From contig NZ_CP107903.1 of NCBI RefSeq assembly GCF_036013955.1, forward strand, positions 62,001-126,000: a stretch of DNA of 64,000 bases, in the 5' to 3' direction. Below the pieces are notes generated by a model. That model was not told where the DNA came from. It was given only the letters and a program-made list of their open reading frames with translations, and did not search any database. The position numbers and the translations under genes were made by a program. Source of the DNA: Streptomyces sp. NBC_00459 (GTDB taxonomy: Bacteria; Actinomycetota; Actinomycetes; Streptomycetales; Streptomycetaceae). Below are positions 17,846 to 27,147 of this stretch, piece after piece (positions within the stretch are counted from its first letter, which is position 1; the number at the start of each line of letters is the position of its first letter).

Positions 17846-18747
17846 GGGTGCCGATCCGTCACATTGCCGGGCACCTGGTGTGGTCGACGCAGGGCAGCGT
17901 GTGGGCCCTCTACCGCCTTCACCCGGGCCCCGACGCACGGGGGCAGTCCGAGGAGACCGTCCAGGGCACCCACGTGCCCGCCCAGGTCCGGGACGAACAG
18001 CTCGCCAAGATCACACACTTGGTGCGGTCCCTGACCGGGGCACCGCGGCTGTTCGGACTGTGCGCGCAGGTCGATCCCGGCGAGATCGCCCTGCGCATGA
18101 TCGAGGGCATCGAGCCGGCCGACACGGCACCCGATGACGGCCCGCACCCATGGGTGGAAAACGTCGAAGCGACCCTGGATCTGCTGGACAGCCAGGAGAT
18201 GCACCGCCGCACCCTGTGGCTGGCTGTTCCATTGCAGACCGAACAGGCCGGTTGGCAGATGTCCGCCTCCCTCGGCGCGGCGTGGGCGGAGCTGTCTGCG
18301 GTGCTGGGTCTGCGCACGGCGCCGGTGGCCCGGCGCGAAGTGAGCACCTACCGCGAGCAGGCAGCCCGGGTCGAGGCCGCACTCGCCGGCGGCATCGCCT
18401 TCCGCCCGGCCCGCCCCGCGGAGATCGTATGGATGATCCAGCACGCCCTCCATCGCGGCCTTGCCGAGCCGCTGCTGACGGAAGCCGAAACCAGCGACCT
18501 CTACGGCGGGCACCTGCGCGACGGTGTGCTGCGCTCCCCCAGCTACGCCGACCTCGGACAGGTCCGCCTGCAGGAAGGCGGCATCGATCCCGTCCTCGAC
18601 GACACCACCGAACTCAAGAGCGCGGGCCCGATCACACGCTCGGGCCGCACGACCTGGTGGCGGCTGAACACCAGCTCACCGATCGGACGGCGCTGGCTAC
18701 AGATCGAGTCCAACGCCGGGACCGGCTACGTCCGCGACCTGTTCTGA
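17842..18747 (+). pseudogene. Truncated VirB4-like conjugation ATPase (N-terminal domain)
   Basis: ATG 17842 has a GGGGG ribosome site. The 301 residues (VPIRHIAGHLVWSTQGSVWALYRL ... GLCAQVDPGEIALRM ... YADLGQVRLQEGG ... GRRWLQIESNAGTGYV) match the N-terminal part of the large VirB4-like ATPases of actinobacterial conjugative elements. The normal protein continues for several hundred residues with Walker motifs; here it stops soon after a conserved GTGY. The break is followed directly by a phage-gene fragment, so recombination probably fused two mobile-element scars. Not functional as an ATPase. Confidence 0.6.
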
Positions 18748-18753
18748 CGTGCA

Positions 18754-18996
18754 GTGCATCGGCGATTTTCGCTCCCTAAGGAAGGGCCGCGCGGCCTGGA
18801 AGGTGTCATCATCGGCGACCATCCCGCGGTCCACTACGTCTTGGACGGCACCCGCCCGCACCTGATCCGGCCACGGCGCCGCAACGGCGTGCTCCGGTTC
18901 GTGGTCGACGGGCAGGTGGTGTACTCCGCCTACGCCAGGCATCCCGGCACACGCCCCAACAACTTCCTGGCGAGGGCCCTGCGCCTGGGGCGCTGA
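18754..18996 (+). pseudogene. Fragment of HK97-gp10-like phage head-tail protein
   Basis: The 80-residue frame ends with HYVLDGTRPHLIRPRRRN, GVLRFVVDGQVVYSAYAR and HPGTRPNNFLARALRLGR. The order G-T-x-P-H-x-I-R-P ... HPGT-x-x-N-x-FL is characteristic of gp10-like tail-completion proteins of siphoviruses. The N-terminal half is missing; GTG 18754 is only the first available start. It begins seven bases after the VirB4-like fragment ends, marking a recombination junction between plasmid and prophage DNA. Confidence 0.55.
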
Positions 18997-18998
18997 GA

Positions 18999-19037
18999 AA
19001 GAGGGACGATGGCCGATGTGCACCCGCGCCCCTCTTC
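18999..19037. terminator. Weak convergent hairpin
   Basis: AAGAGGG and CCCTCTT can pair across a loop of about 23 bases between the phage-gene scar and the convergent secreted-protein gene. It may end transcription on both strands, but there is no U-tract. Confidence 0.3.
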
Positions 19038-19056
19038 ACAGCGCCGTTGACGCCAC

Positions 19057-19632
19057 TCAGCAGTTCTTCACCCAGTGGACCCAGTACCAAGGCGCATCGT
19101 CGTCCCAGCTGAGGGCACCTCCGTCGTGCCAGCGCGAGACGCCACTGTCGTCCAAGAAGTTGGCAACGGTACCCGTGGTTTGGTTGTTGATCCACGACCC
19201 GTTAGCCGTCCACGGGATCCTGTAGCGGGCGCAGCTGTACATGGGGATCGACGAGCCCGTGAAGTTGATGCCGCTGTAGGCGCAGAAGTATCCGTAGGGA
19301 ACAACATCGTCGCAGACGTTAGCCAGGGCCCCCTTGGTCATGTCACGGGGGTGAGCTTCGCCAGGGACAGCCACGAACATGAGGTTCTTGCCACCCAAGT
19401 CGATCACGTTGGCGGCCACCTGCTTTCCGCCTGTCTGGGCGCGATACCGGTCTACCTCGTCCTGGAGCGCCGCTGTTTGAGTAGCGGTGAGGCCTGCCTG
19501 CTTGGCCTGGGCTGCGTAGGGACTGACAGAGCCCGGCGTACCGGCTGATGCGGCGCCGGTACCGAGGCTCAGAGCCAGAACGGCCGCAGCGACTGCGAGC
19601 ATCGCCTTGAGCCTCGCCAATCTGCTTTTCAT
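19057..19632 (-). CDS. Secreted peptidase-inhibitor-I36-like protein
   Basis: ATG 19632 has GGAAAGAGG six bases upstream, which settles the start although the frame is open to 19860. A Sec signal (LARLKAMLAVAAAVLALS ... ASA) is followed by a helical linker and a compact Cys-containing domain (VPYGYFCAYSGINFTGSSIP, WTANGSWINNQTTGTVANFL) typical of Streptomyces proteins related to SMI-type metalloprotease inhibitors (family I36). Mature length is about 160 residues. It is probably an extracellular inhibitor or structural protein. It is divergent from the AraC gene, sharing the 19633-19859 promoter region. Confidence 0.7.
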   Translation of the reverse strand: MKSRLARLKAMLAVAAAVLALSLGTGAASAGTPGSVSPYAAQAKQAGLTATQTAALQDEVDRYRAQTGGKQVAANVIDLGGKNLMFVAVPGEAHPRDMTKGALANVCDDVVPYGYFCAYSGINFTGSSIPMYSCARYRIPWTANGSWINNQTTGTVANFLDDSGVSRWHDGGALSWDDDAPWYWVHWVKNC

Positions 19633-19859
19633 AGTGACCTCTTTCCATTTCGTGTCATGGATTGCTGCTGATGTCTCGACTTGGGCGCCACGAAGGCAGG
19701 CAGCAACGTTTTGAAGGCTCCTGCACGTGAGCAGGGGTGATGACAGGTCTTGAGACGACGACTCGATCAGGGTTCGGGTGGCCGAGCAGGCTCTAGCCTT
19801 CGGCACCTGCCACCGGGAGTCTTGTACGAAGACGCAATCACAGCGGGGGAACATCAACA

Positions 19860-20552
19860 ATGACCGAACCGATCGACCGACCCGGCGAGTACACCGGCCG
19901 TCCGGCCACGTCCTTACGCGGCATCGTCATCCGCTACCGAGGCCACCACATGGGTGGCCCGCGGCCCGCACGGGTCACCCTTCCCTCGGCAGCCGTCACC
20001 GTCCTCCTGGGCTGGGGCCAGCCGCTGACCATCCACACCGGTCCAGAGCAAGCGGCCGTCGGTCGGTGGCCTGCGATGATCGCAGGCCTGCAAACCGCGC
20101 CCATGCTGGCGGGTTTCAATGGATCCGCATCTGCCGTCGAGATCGAACTCACGCCCCTCGGCGCGTACCGGCTCCTGAACCTCCCGCTGCACCACCTGGC
20201 TAAGACGGTCATCGACCCGGACCACATCATGGGGGAAGGCTGGGCGGCGAACGCCACCGAACAGCTGGCCGCTGCATCGCGCTGGCCCCGCCGTTGGCAA
20301 ATTCTCGACGCCCTGCTCACTCGACGACTTCACGGCGAAACGCCTCCATCGCCTGCCGCCACCCAGACATGGAACCTGCTGCGTGATCGTGGCGGCGCTG
20401 TGTCCTTACCCAACCTGGCCCTGGCCATTGGCCTCGGTCAGCGCCGCATACAGGGGCTGCTGCGCGAGCACATCGGGCTGCCCGCTCAAACGCTCTCCCG
20501 CATCATCAGGTTCCACCAGGCGTTGGCGGTGGCACCGAGCGGCCTGGACTCG
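19860..20552 (+). pseudogene. AraC-family regulator, N-terminal part, split by IS21
   Basis: ATG 19860 follows GCGGGGGAACATCAAC. The sequence has an AraC-type N-terminal domain (VTLPSAAVTVLLGWGQPLTI ... VEIELTPLGAYRLLNLPL) and the first HTH (LPNLALAIGLGQRRIQGLLREHIGLPAQTLSRIIRFHQAL). It is interrupted after GLDS by the IS21 element. Joining 20552 to 23094, which removes the element and one copy of the duplication, restores the frame through the second HTH: GLDSLADLASRAGYYDQSHM. The distal part is at 23088-23342. A truncated product stopping inside the IS would lack the second HTH. Confidence 0.8.
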
Positions 20553-20680
20553 TGACGGCGGTCAGTAGATACTCCCCGTAGGCGGCCACTTAGCGCCCCA
20601 TTCCTGGCCAAGGATTGCCCCACGGACGGCCATATATCTCCCCGGACCTGGACCGATACCGGTCGGCGAAGCTGACCGGT

Positions 20681-22186
20681 GTGAAGAACAGCAGGGAGAT
20701 CATGGAGATCCTTGAGGCATACGACCTCACGGGGAGTTACCGAGCAGCGGCCGAGCTGGCCGGCTGCGACCACCACACGGTGGCCCGGTATGTGCAGGCT
20801 CGGGCCGAGGGCAAGAGCCCGACCGAGCGGCAGCACCGGGCCCGCCCGATCGACGAATACCTCGCGAAGATCGAGGAGTTGGTGGTGAACTCCCACGGCC
20901 GGATCCGTGCCGATGTCGTGCACCGGCGGATCACGGCGATGGGCTTCACGGGCGGGGAAAGGACCACCCGGCGGGTGGTCGCGGAGGTCAAGACGAGCCT
21001 GCGGGCCGGATCGCGACGGGTCTATCGGCCGTGGATCACCGAGCCCGGATTGTGGCTGCAGTGGGACTGGGGCGAAGGGCCGCGGATCGGCGGACGCCGT
21101 ACTTCCTTGTGGTGCGCCTGGCTGGCCTGGTCCCGGTTCCGCGTCGTCATCCCGGTGTTCGACAAGACCCTGCCGACGATCGTGGCCTGCCTGGACTCCA
21201 CTCTGCGGCGAATAGGAGGGGTGCCTGCCTATGCGCTGACCGACAACGAGAAGACGGTCACCACGATGCACATCGCGAACATCGCGGTCCGCAACCCGGA
21301 CATCGTCGAGGTGGCCAGGCACTACGGGCTGACCATCCGTACGTGTCTGCCGGCCGACCCGGAAACCAAGGGCGGATCCGAGGCCACGGTCCGCATCGCG
21401 AAGGCCGACCTGGTGCCCACCGACGCCAACCTGCTCGAGCAGTACGGGTCGTTCGGACATCTGGAGGCGGCCTGCCGCGACTTCTGCGACGAGGTCAACA
21501 ACCGGGTCCACCGGGCCAGCCGGCGCAAGCCCGCCGAGGCCCTCGCCGAGGAACGGCAGCGGCTGCACCCGCTGCCGAAGGAGCCGTTCGCGGTCGCGTT
21601 CGGCACCACGAGACGGGTCAACTGGGACGCCACCATCTCTGTTGAAGGCGTGCGCTATTCGGTCCCGCACCAACTCGTCGACACCCGGGTCTGGGCCCGT
21701 TTCAACGGCGACGAGCTGATCGTCACCGCCGTCGCGGACGACGGGCCGGCCGAGGTCGCCCGGCACGACCGCTCGACTCCCGGCAGCCCGCAGATCAAGG
21801 ACGAGCACTACCCGCCCCGCGAAGACAAGGAGGGCGACCGGACACCGAAGGCCAACTCGGCCGAGGAAGCGGCCTTCCTCGCGCTCGGTCCCGGGGCGGC
21901 GTCCTGGCTGATCGAGGCCGGCGCGGCCGGAGCCCGCAGGGTCAAGTCGAAGATGGCCGAGGCCGTCGCGCTGGCCAAGCTCCACTCCGCCGCCGATGTC
22001 GACCGGGCCCTGGGCTCGGCGGCGGTCGCCGGACGGTTCGCGGAGAACGACCTGATCCGCATCCTCACCTACCAAGTCGGCCTGGAGACAGTCGAACCCA
22101 CGCGGCCTTCCGAGAACCACAGCCTCCAGCCGGGCACCTCCGCCTGGTCCAACTTCGGCGTCGCCGACGAGAAGGAAGAGCACTGA
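20681..22186 (+). CDS. istA: IS21-family transposase IstA
   Basis: GTG 20681 starts VKNSREIMEILEAYDLTGSY, the usual N-terminus; an upstream TTG at 20615 would add 22 residues that overlap the IS end repeats. A HTH (YRAAAELAGCDHHTVARYV) precedes the integrase core, with candidate catalytic D in WDWGEG, D in YALTDNEKTV and E in GGSEATVRIAK. The C-terminal part holds the conserved VEGVRYSVPHQLVDTRVWAR barrel. The stop TGA overlaps the istB ATG by one base. No lesion is seen. Confidence 0.9.
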   Translation: MKNSREIMEILEAYDLTGSYRAAAELAGCDHHTVARYVQARAEGKSPTERQHRARPIDEYLAKIEELVVNSHGRIRADVVHRRITAMGFTGGERTTRRVVAEVKTSLRAGSRRVYRPWITEPGLWLQWDWGEGPRIGGRRTSLWCAWLAWSRFRVVIPVFDKTLPTIVACLDSTLRRIGGVPAYALTDNEKTVTTMHIANIAVRNPDIVEVARHYGLTIRTCLPADPETKGGSEATVRIAKADLVPTDANLLEQYGSFGHLEAACRDFCDEVNNRVHRASRRKPAEALAEERQRLHPLPKEPFAVAFGTTRRVNWDATISVEGVRYSVPHQLVDTRVWARFNGDELIVTAVADDGPAEVARHDRSTPGSPQIKDEHYPPREDKEGDRTPKANSAEEAAFLALGPGAASWLIEAGAAGARRVKSKMAEAVALAKLHSAADVDRALGSAAVAGRFAENDLIRILTYQVGLETVEPTRPSENHSLQPGTSAWSNFGVADEKEEH

Positions 22187-22977
22187 TGGCCACCCCGATC
22201 CGCACCGTCACCGGCACCCACGGCGATCCCCTCGCCGAGGCCATCGAGCTGACCCGGCGGCTGAAACTCCCGCACATCCGGAGGGCGTTGACCGACCTGA
22301 TCCCCACCGCGAAGGCCCAACGCTGGGACCCCGCCGAGGTCGTCCGCGTCCTCCTGTCCGAAGAGGCTGCCGGCAGGGACGCCGCGAACCTCCGCACCCG
22401 CCGCAAGCGGGCCGGGTTCCCCGCGGGCAAGACCTTCGGCGACTGGGACGAGACCGCCTCCTCAATTCCCCGGCCGACCCAGGACTCGCTGAAGATGCTC
22501 GAGTGGGTCACCCGCAAGGAGAACCTCTGCATCTGCGGACCCTCGGGCACGGGCAAAAGCCACTTCACCGAAGCCCTGGGACAGGCCGCCATCGAAGCCG
22601 GCATGACCGTCGCCTGGTTCACCATCGAAGACCTCGGAGCCCTCGTCCGCCGCCACCGAGCCGACGACTCCCTGGCCAGAGCGATGGCCCGGCTGATCCG
22701 GACCGACCTGATCATCGTCGACGACATCGGACTGCTGCCGGTCTCACCCGATGCCGCCGAGGGCTTCTACCGGCTGGTCGATGCCGCCTACGAACGGCGG
22801 GCGCTGGCCGTCTCGAGCAACCTCCACCCCTCCGGCTTCGACGAGATCATGCCCAAGACCCTGGCCACCGCGACCGTGGACCGGCTCCTGCACCACGCTC
22901 ACGTGGTGGTCACCCAAGGTGATTCCTTCCGGCTCAACCAGGCCACCAGCGGTCAGGGGGTGATCCCCTTGCGCTGA
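22186..22977 (+). CDS. istB: IS21-family helper ATPase IstB
   Basis: The 263-residue AAA+ protein has Walker A CGPSGTGKSH, Walker B LIIVDDIGLLP and a conserved YERRALAVSSNLHPSGFDEIM region. IstB binds ATP and assists IstA in target selection. It overlaps istA by one base (TGATG), so it depends on istA translation. The remaining 110 bases to the right end hold the terminal repeats. Confidence 0.9.
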   Translation: MATPIRTVTGTHGDPLAEAIELTRRLKLPHIRRALTDLIPTAKAQRWDPAEVVRVLLSEEAAGRDAANLRTRRKRAGFPAGKTFGDWDETASSIPRPTQDSLKMLEWVTRKENLCICGPSGTGKSHFTEALGQAAIEAGMTVAWFTIEDLGALVRRHRADDSLARAMARLIRTDLIIVDDIGLLPVSPDAAEGFYRLVDAAYERRALAVSSNLHPSGFDEIMPKTLATATVDRLLHHAHVVVTQGDSFRLNQATSGQGVIPLR

Positions 22978-23087
22978 TCCACCCACCAACAGCGGGGAGA
23001 TATCTGGCCGCGGTTGGGGAAGATCTACTGGCCGCCAGCGGGGAGAATTACTGGCCGCCTCCGGGGAGAACTGAGTGGCCGTTGACA

Positions 23088-23342
23088 GACTCGCTGGCCG
23101 ACCTGGCCAGCCGGGCTGGGTACTACGATCAGTCCCACATGTACCGCGACTTCAGGACCCTCTCTGGCCGGACACCACGAGAACTGCTCGACATCATGAG
23201 CCGCACCTCACCCCGGCACGGACTCGGGCACATCCAACCCTTCAACGACTTCGGGTCTGTGACCCAGCCAGCCCCTCTCCATGACCGCTGTCCACAAACA
23301 GATCACGACCAGAGCTCAAGGTGGGCGAGGACGACCCGGTGA
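23088..23342 (+). pseudogene. AraC-family regulator, C-terminal part beyond IS21
   Basis: Immediately after the element the frame reads DSLADLASRAGYYDQSHMYR and DFRTLSGRTPRELL, the second helix-turn-helix and signature of AraC proteins. It is the displaced end of the gene that starts at 19860. A TTG at 23082 within the IS end could in principle start a short product, but it would lack the first HTH. The tail after LLDIM is Pro/Arg-rich and may be altered. Confidence 0.75.
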
Positions 23343-23507
23343 GAACGCCTGGCGCCGGGCTTCCCGCCCCGCTCCCAAGGTTGGGACCTCCAGGACGCGA
23401 CAGAGATCGCCTGGCTGCGGAAGCGGGAACTCGAACTCGCCGGACAGGGCGATCACGGCCAGGGCACCGTCGGTGTGCGGGACGTCGATGTGGAATGCGT
23501 CGGTCAT
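23316..23507 (-). pseudogene. N-terminal scar of a STAS anti-sigma-factor antagonist
   Basis: ATG 23507 overlaps the stop of the SpoIIE fragment. The first 28 residues (MTDAFHIDVPHTDG, ALAVIALSGEFEF) match the first strands of STAS-domain antagonists, after which homology stops abruptly near 23420. It was the second gene of a phosphatase-antagonist pair that controls an alternative sigma factor; the pair has been destroyed by insertions on both sides. Confidence 0.5.
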
Positions 23508-23985
23508 GGGCGTGGGTTCTCCTGCCCGACGGAGACGTCGGCGGTCGGGGCGGCGGCGCTGTGGGCGGTGGTGGTGATGCCGGCGGGAGCGGCATCGGGG
23601 GTGGGGACGGACAGGGCCAGCAGGGCCACGTCGTCGCGTTCGGTGTCGGGGAGAGTGTCCAGGAGCGCGACGGTGTCGTCGATCAGGGCGCCGGCACTGA
23701 CCGGCGCGGGCCGTCGGGCCAGGAAGTCGGTCAGACCCGTGTCGGCGAGCATGTCACCGTCGGCGGTGCGGGCCTCGGTCAGCCCGTCGGTGTACAGCAG
23801 CAGTCCCTCGCCGGGTGCCAGGTGCAGGGTGCGTGAGGCGAAGGCGGCTTCGGCGAACGCGCCGACCAACATGCCGCCCTCGGCGCGGACCGCCTCCACC
23901 CGTACACCGCCGCCCGGCGCGGGCATGGCTGCTGGCGAGGCGGCAGGAGCCAGTGCCCGTTCCGGCGAAGGTCCTTCGTCCAACC
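23504..23985 (-). pseudogene. C-terminal scar of SpoIIE/RsbU-type phosphatase
   Basis: The frame carries the end of a PP2C-type SpoIIE domain: LHLAPGEGLLLYTDGLTEAR, DGDMLADTGLTDFL and ERDDVALLALSV, with the metal-binding Asp residues in YTDG and DDVAL. Everything upstream is missing. The frame continues to 24085 only by reading into the end of the neighbouring IS1182-type element. Such phosphatases dephosphorylate STAS antagonists, in line with the STAS scar downstream. Confidence 0.6.
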
Positions 23986-24424
23986 AACTAGGGCTGGCGG
24001 GATTCGTAATCATTCCTTGCAAATCGAACGCCACCGTCGCCCTCCGCGACCGCTCCCCAAGATCTGTGCTGTTGGTGATCTTCACTCGGTGGAGTGAAGT
24101 TATGTCGTGGTTGGCGTGTGGATCGGTGCGGTGTGCTGCGCTGGTCTGGGCGGGGTGGTTCGAGCGGTCGGAGGGGTGGCCGCGATGTCGATGGGTTCAG
24201 GGTCGGGGCGGACGATTCCGCCGTTGACGGTACGGATGGCGCGGGCGAGCAATCCACGGGGCACAGCGGCCATGTGGGTGCGTGACCGGTTGGACGAGCT
24301 GTTCACCGATGAACATTTCGCCGACTGGTATCCAGTTGACGGGCGGCGGGGGTTGTCGCCGGCTCGGCCGGCGATGGTGGCGTCCGCGAACGACGAAGGG
24401 TGCAGATCTTCTGGGGGTGCCTAG
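23986..24424 (+). mobile_element. IS1182-type element remnant (left end and transposase N-terminus)
   Basis: From about 23986 the DNA no longer belongs to the SpoIIE gene, and a transposase N-terminus starts near 24185: GRTIPPLTVRMARASNPRG, MWVRDRLDELFTDEHFADWY, PVDGRRGLSPARPAMV. This matches the start of IS1182-family transposases. Homology ends about 24390 and the frame stops at 24424. A related, also truncated, copy lies at 33.0-33.3 kb. Confidence 0.6.
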
Positions 24425-24542
24425 TTGTGGTGATTCGCAGAGGTTCGGGGGGGTGGCTGGTCGTACCGGCTTCTACCGTCGCCGGGGTCGAGCCCGCCGT
24501 GAGGCGTGCGGGTGCTGGGCGAGGGTGGGTGTGGTGTGCCGT

Positions 24543-24814
24543 CGTTGATGGAGGCGTTGGAGGCCAGGCGGGCCGAGGTGCTGGGCCAGGCCCGGCAGCT
24601 GCGTGAGCAGATCAGCTTCGACAACGCCGTTTCGGAGGCGTTCAACAGCGTGCTCAAGACGGAGTACGTACACCGGCACCGGTTCGCCAGCCGCAGCGAG
24701 GCCCGGCTGAAGATCGCTACGTGGACCACGGACTTCTACAACACCCGGAGGATCCAAAGCACGTGCGACTTCGTCAGCCCGGTGGATTTCGAGCAGCAGT
24801 ACTGGGTTCAGTAA
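24543..24814 (+). pseudogene. IS3-family transposase C-terminal remnant
   Basis: The 90 residues contain ISFDNAVSEAFNSVLKTEYV, HRHRFASRSEARLKIATW and TDFYNTRRIQSTCDFVSPVD, the end of an IS3-type integrase core with its catalytic E in SEAF. The first two catalytic residues and the rest of the element are lost. Confidence 0.65.
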
Positions 24815-25190
24815 GTCCGGCAGCAAGCAGCGTAAACCGTCTCCACGCTGCGAGGGGATCGACAGGTCGTACCGGACCTACCCCCGAACACACGCAGAGG
24901 GGCAAGTCAGGGCAGGGTTCGGAAGGCGCGCCGAGCGCCGACTACCGACGCGGTGACACGGGCCGTGACGCACCCGCCGCGCCCACCCGTGCCGGGGCGC
25001 GCCCTCACGCGTGCACCGCGTGAGCTTGAAACCGCGCCACGCCCGCCACGCGGCACGCGTCGGGACCCTCCCGGAAACCATCGCCGGCCTCCCGTCCTAC
25101 CGTCACGTCTCGCTGCACACATCCACTCGCACACGTGCGCACGCTTTCGTGCCCGCGACGCATCCCGGGCCGTAACAACACCGATCAAAG
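24815..25190. other. Non-coding stretch before a small membrane gene
   Basis: The sequence is GC-rich with many short inverted motifs such as CACACGTGCGCACG, but I see no gene. Frames on both strands are low-complexity Arg/Pro shadows. Confidence 0.35.
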
Positions 25191-25204
25191 TTGAACGTGT
25201 TCAA
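25191..25204. promoter_or_regulatory. Inverted repeat TTGAAC-N2-GTTCAA, likely operator
   Basis: TTGAACGTGTTCAA is an inverted repeat with a two-base centre, 68 bases before the start of the small membrane gene. TetR-type regulators bind repeats like this. It is not the actinobacterial LexA box, which has four central bases. Confidence 0.45.
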
Positions 25205-25272
25205 ATAGCTCTGTGCGGGCGACCGTGCAGCAGCTGGCGCGAACACGCGGCAGGCACCACTAGGAGGACATC

Positions 25273-25437
25273 GTGGGCGCAGGCATCATAATCTTTGCAT
25301 TCTTCTTCTACGTGCTCCTCATGGCAGCGTTCTGCATCCTTGTCGGTGCGAAAACGTCCTCGCGCATGGGCTGGGTGATGGCAACTCCCCTAATTTTCCT
25401 GCCCCTTACCCTATTGATCGCCGCTCTGATCCCTTGA
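25273..25437 (+). CDS. 54-residue membrane protein with strong ribosome site
   Basis: GTG 25273 is preceded by a perfect AGGAGG six bases upstream. The product has two TM helices (IIIFAFFFYVLLMAAFCILV and LIFLPLTLLIAALI) joined by a short basic loop (GAKTSSRMGW). The unusually low GC of the frame (many TTT, ATT, CTC codons) reflects its hydrophobicity. An inverted repeat 70 bases upstream may be its operator. Possible roles include a small stress or toxin-like membrane peptide; nothing proves one. Confidence 0.55.
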   Translation: MGAGIIIFAFFFYVLLMAAFCILVGAKTSSRMGWVMATPLIFLPLTLLIAALIP

Positions 25438-25519
25438 GTGGCTTACCAACTCCCAGGCGGGCGCGTCGGCCTGGCGAAACGCGGTTGGGTGTAGATCCAA
25501 TGAAGGTGCTGTTGATCAG

Positions 25520-25745
25520 GCCGTGGGTATGGCCTGGTCGCGGTAGCGCGTCTGGTGGTTGCGGAAGAATTCCTGCTACTGGCGCCAGGTCCAGCAGGTG
25601 TCGAAGTCGCCGTTGGCGCGGACGGCACGCAGCTTGAGCACAGCTTCAGCTCCGGAGAGGCCCCAGCGGGCGCCGGTGACGTCCAGGCGGTCTGTGACCA
25701 GGTCGCCCTTGCCGAATACCTCATCCGCCGAGGTGGGAGCCGGTG
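25520..25745 (-). pseudogene. ISKra4-family transposase C-terminal remnant
   Basis: On the minus strand the sequence reads [50 protein letters not shown], an in-frame TAG, then QEFFRNHQTRYRDQAIPT. This is the conserved end of ISKra4 transposases ([12 protein letters not shown]...NGDFD). The stop and the missing N-terminus make it inactive. Confidence 0.6.
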
Positions 25746-25829
25746 TGCGGGATGCGCGGGTTCTCGGGCACGGACGCTCGAATCGGTACTCTCGCGCGGC
25801 TGGCGATCACCCCGGCATGATGGCTGGTC

Positions 25830-26925
25830 GTGCTGCCGCGACTGGCCTATCTGGGTGTGCCGAACGTGTTCGCCCTGCTGCGCCTGCTGCCGATGAGCGA
25901 CCACGGCAAGGACACGGAGCTCCTCGCCCTCCGGCATCAGACAACGGTGCTGGAGCGCCAACTCGGCGGCGAGAAGGTTCGGTTCTCCCCGAGCGATCGC
26001 GCGTTCCTGGCGGCGTTGCTGCACCGCCCGTCCTCACAGGTGCTGCGCAGCATACGGCTGATGGTGTGTCCGGACATGGTGCTGCGCTGGCACCGCGATC
26101 TGGTCGCACGCCGCCACGCTGCGCGCTCGCGGCCCAAGCGCCCGGGAAGGCCGCGGACCGTGCGCTCCATCCGTCTGCTGGTGCTGCGGCTCGCCCGCGA
26201 GAACTCCAACTGGGGATATCGCCGCATCCACGGCGAACCCCTCGTTCTGGGCGTCAGGGTGGCAGCCTCCACCGTCTGGGAGATCCTCCTGGAAGCCAGG
26301 GTGCACCCGGCACCCGAACGCGCTACGAGCACGTGGGCGAACTTCCCGCGCTCCCAAGCCGACGCTCTGCTGGCGTGCGACTTCCTGGAAACGATCACCT
26401 TGTCCGGGCGCGGCTGTATGTACTTGCGGTGATCGAGCACGCCAGCCGGCGGATCCGGATCCTCGGCGCCACTGCGCACCCCACCGCATCCTAGGTGACG
26501 CAAGCCGCGAAGAACCTCGTCATGGACCTCGAAGACGCCGGCTGCCGGGCCAGGTTCCTGATCCGGGACCGGGACCGGAAGTTTCCCGCCCTGTTCGACA
26601 CCGTCCTCAACCATGCAAGGATCGAGGCAGCACTCAGCGGAGCACGGAGGCCGCGCATGAACTCGATCATGAGCATTGGGTGCAGACCTCCCGGCGCGCG
26701 CTGCTGGACCGCACCCTGATCTGGAACCAGCGACACCTGCTCCACGCGCTACGCGATTTCGAAGACTTCCACAACCCCCACCGGCCCCATCAAGGCATCG
26801 TCCACACCCGCCCGCTACGCCCCTTGCCGATACCGATCAGCGATCCGGAGCAGATCACCCACCTCGACATACGACGACGCCAACGACTTGGCGGCATCCC
26901 CCACGAACACCATCATGCCGCCTGA
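25830..26925 (+). pseudogene. Integrase-core transposase, multiply broken
   Basis: The N-terminal part (LALRHQTTVLERQLGGEKVR ... PDMVLRWHRDLVARRHA ... NSNWGYRRIHGEPLVLG) is that of integrase-core (rve) transposases. At about 26410 the frame shifts, then an in-frame TAG at 26492 interrupts ATAHPTAS/VTQAAKNLVMDLEDAG, and a second shift near 26680 leads to the end (RTLIWNQRHLLHALRDFEDF ... RPHQGIVHTRPLRPLP). All parts of one gene are present in order, so it died in place. A second, inverted and shorter copy lies at 27148-27477. Confidence 0.65.
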
Positions 26926-27147
26926 ACTGGGCGGATGAGGCTTTCGGCAGGCGCAACGTCCTCGTTCAGCCGGCCCCGCTCCACCGGACGCTTCGGCTGC
27001 CCCCGCGCCCGGTACACATCCGACAGCACCCCCACTGCCACCGCCACGGTAGAAGCAAGCCGCCCCCAGCACACGACCAGCACCTATCCGGCCCTGGGCT
27101 TTCGGCTGGGGCGATCAGTCACTCCCTTACGGGGTTGAACAACAGGC

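Larger units (their letters stand above)
20553..23087 (+). mobile_element. IS21-type insertion sequence with 6-bp target duplication
   Basis: The left end begins TGACGGCGGTCAGTAGATAC and the right end, read inward on the minus strand, begins TGTCAACGGCCACTCAGTTC; both continue into CTCCCCGNAGGCGGCCA. Inside each end the GGCGGCCA/CTCCCC unit is repeated, as expected for multiple IstA binding sites in IS21 elements. The element is flanked by GACTCG on the left (20547-20552) and right (23088-23093), a 6-bp target duplication. It carries istA and istB, both intact, so it may be mobile. It sits inside an AraC-family gene. Confidence 0.9.

Noticed and set aside
19860..20555. A short complete AraC-like regulator
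   Set aside because: The stop lies inside the IS21 left end and the second HTH is found beyond the element, so it is a split gene.
20486..22183. 565-residue minus-strand frame
   Set aside because: It is antisense to istA.
25191..25204. LexA (SOS) box
   Set aside because: The actinobacterial box needs four bases between GAAC and GTTC; here there are two.
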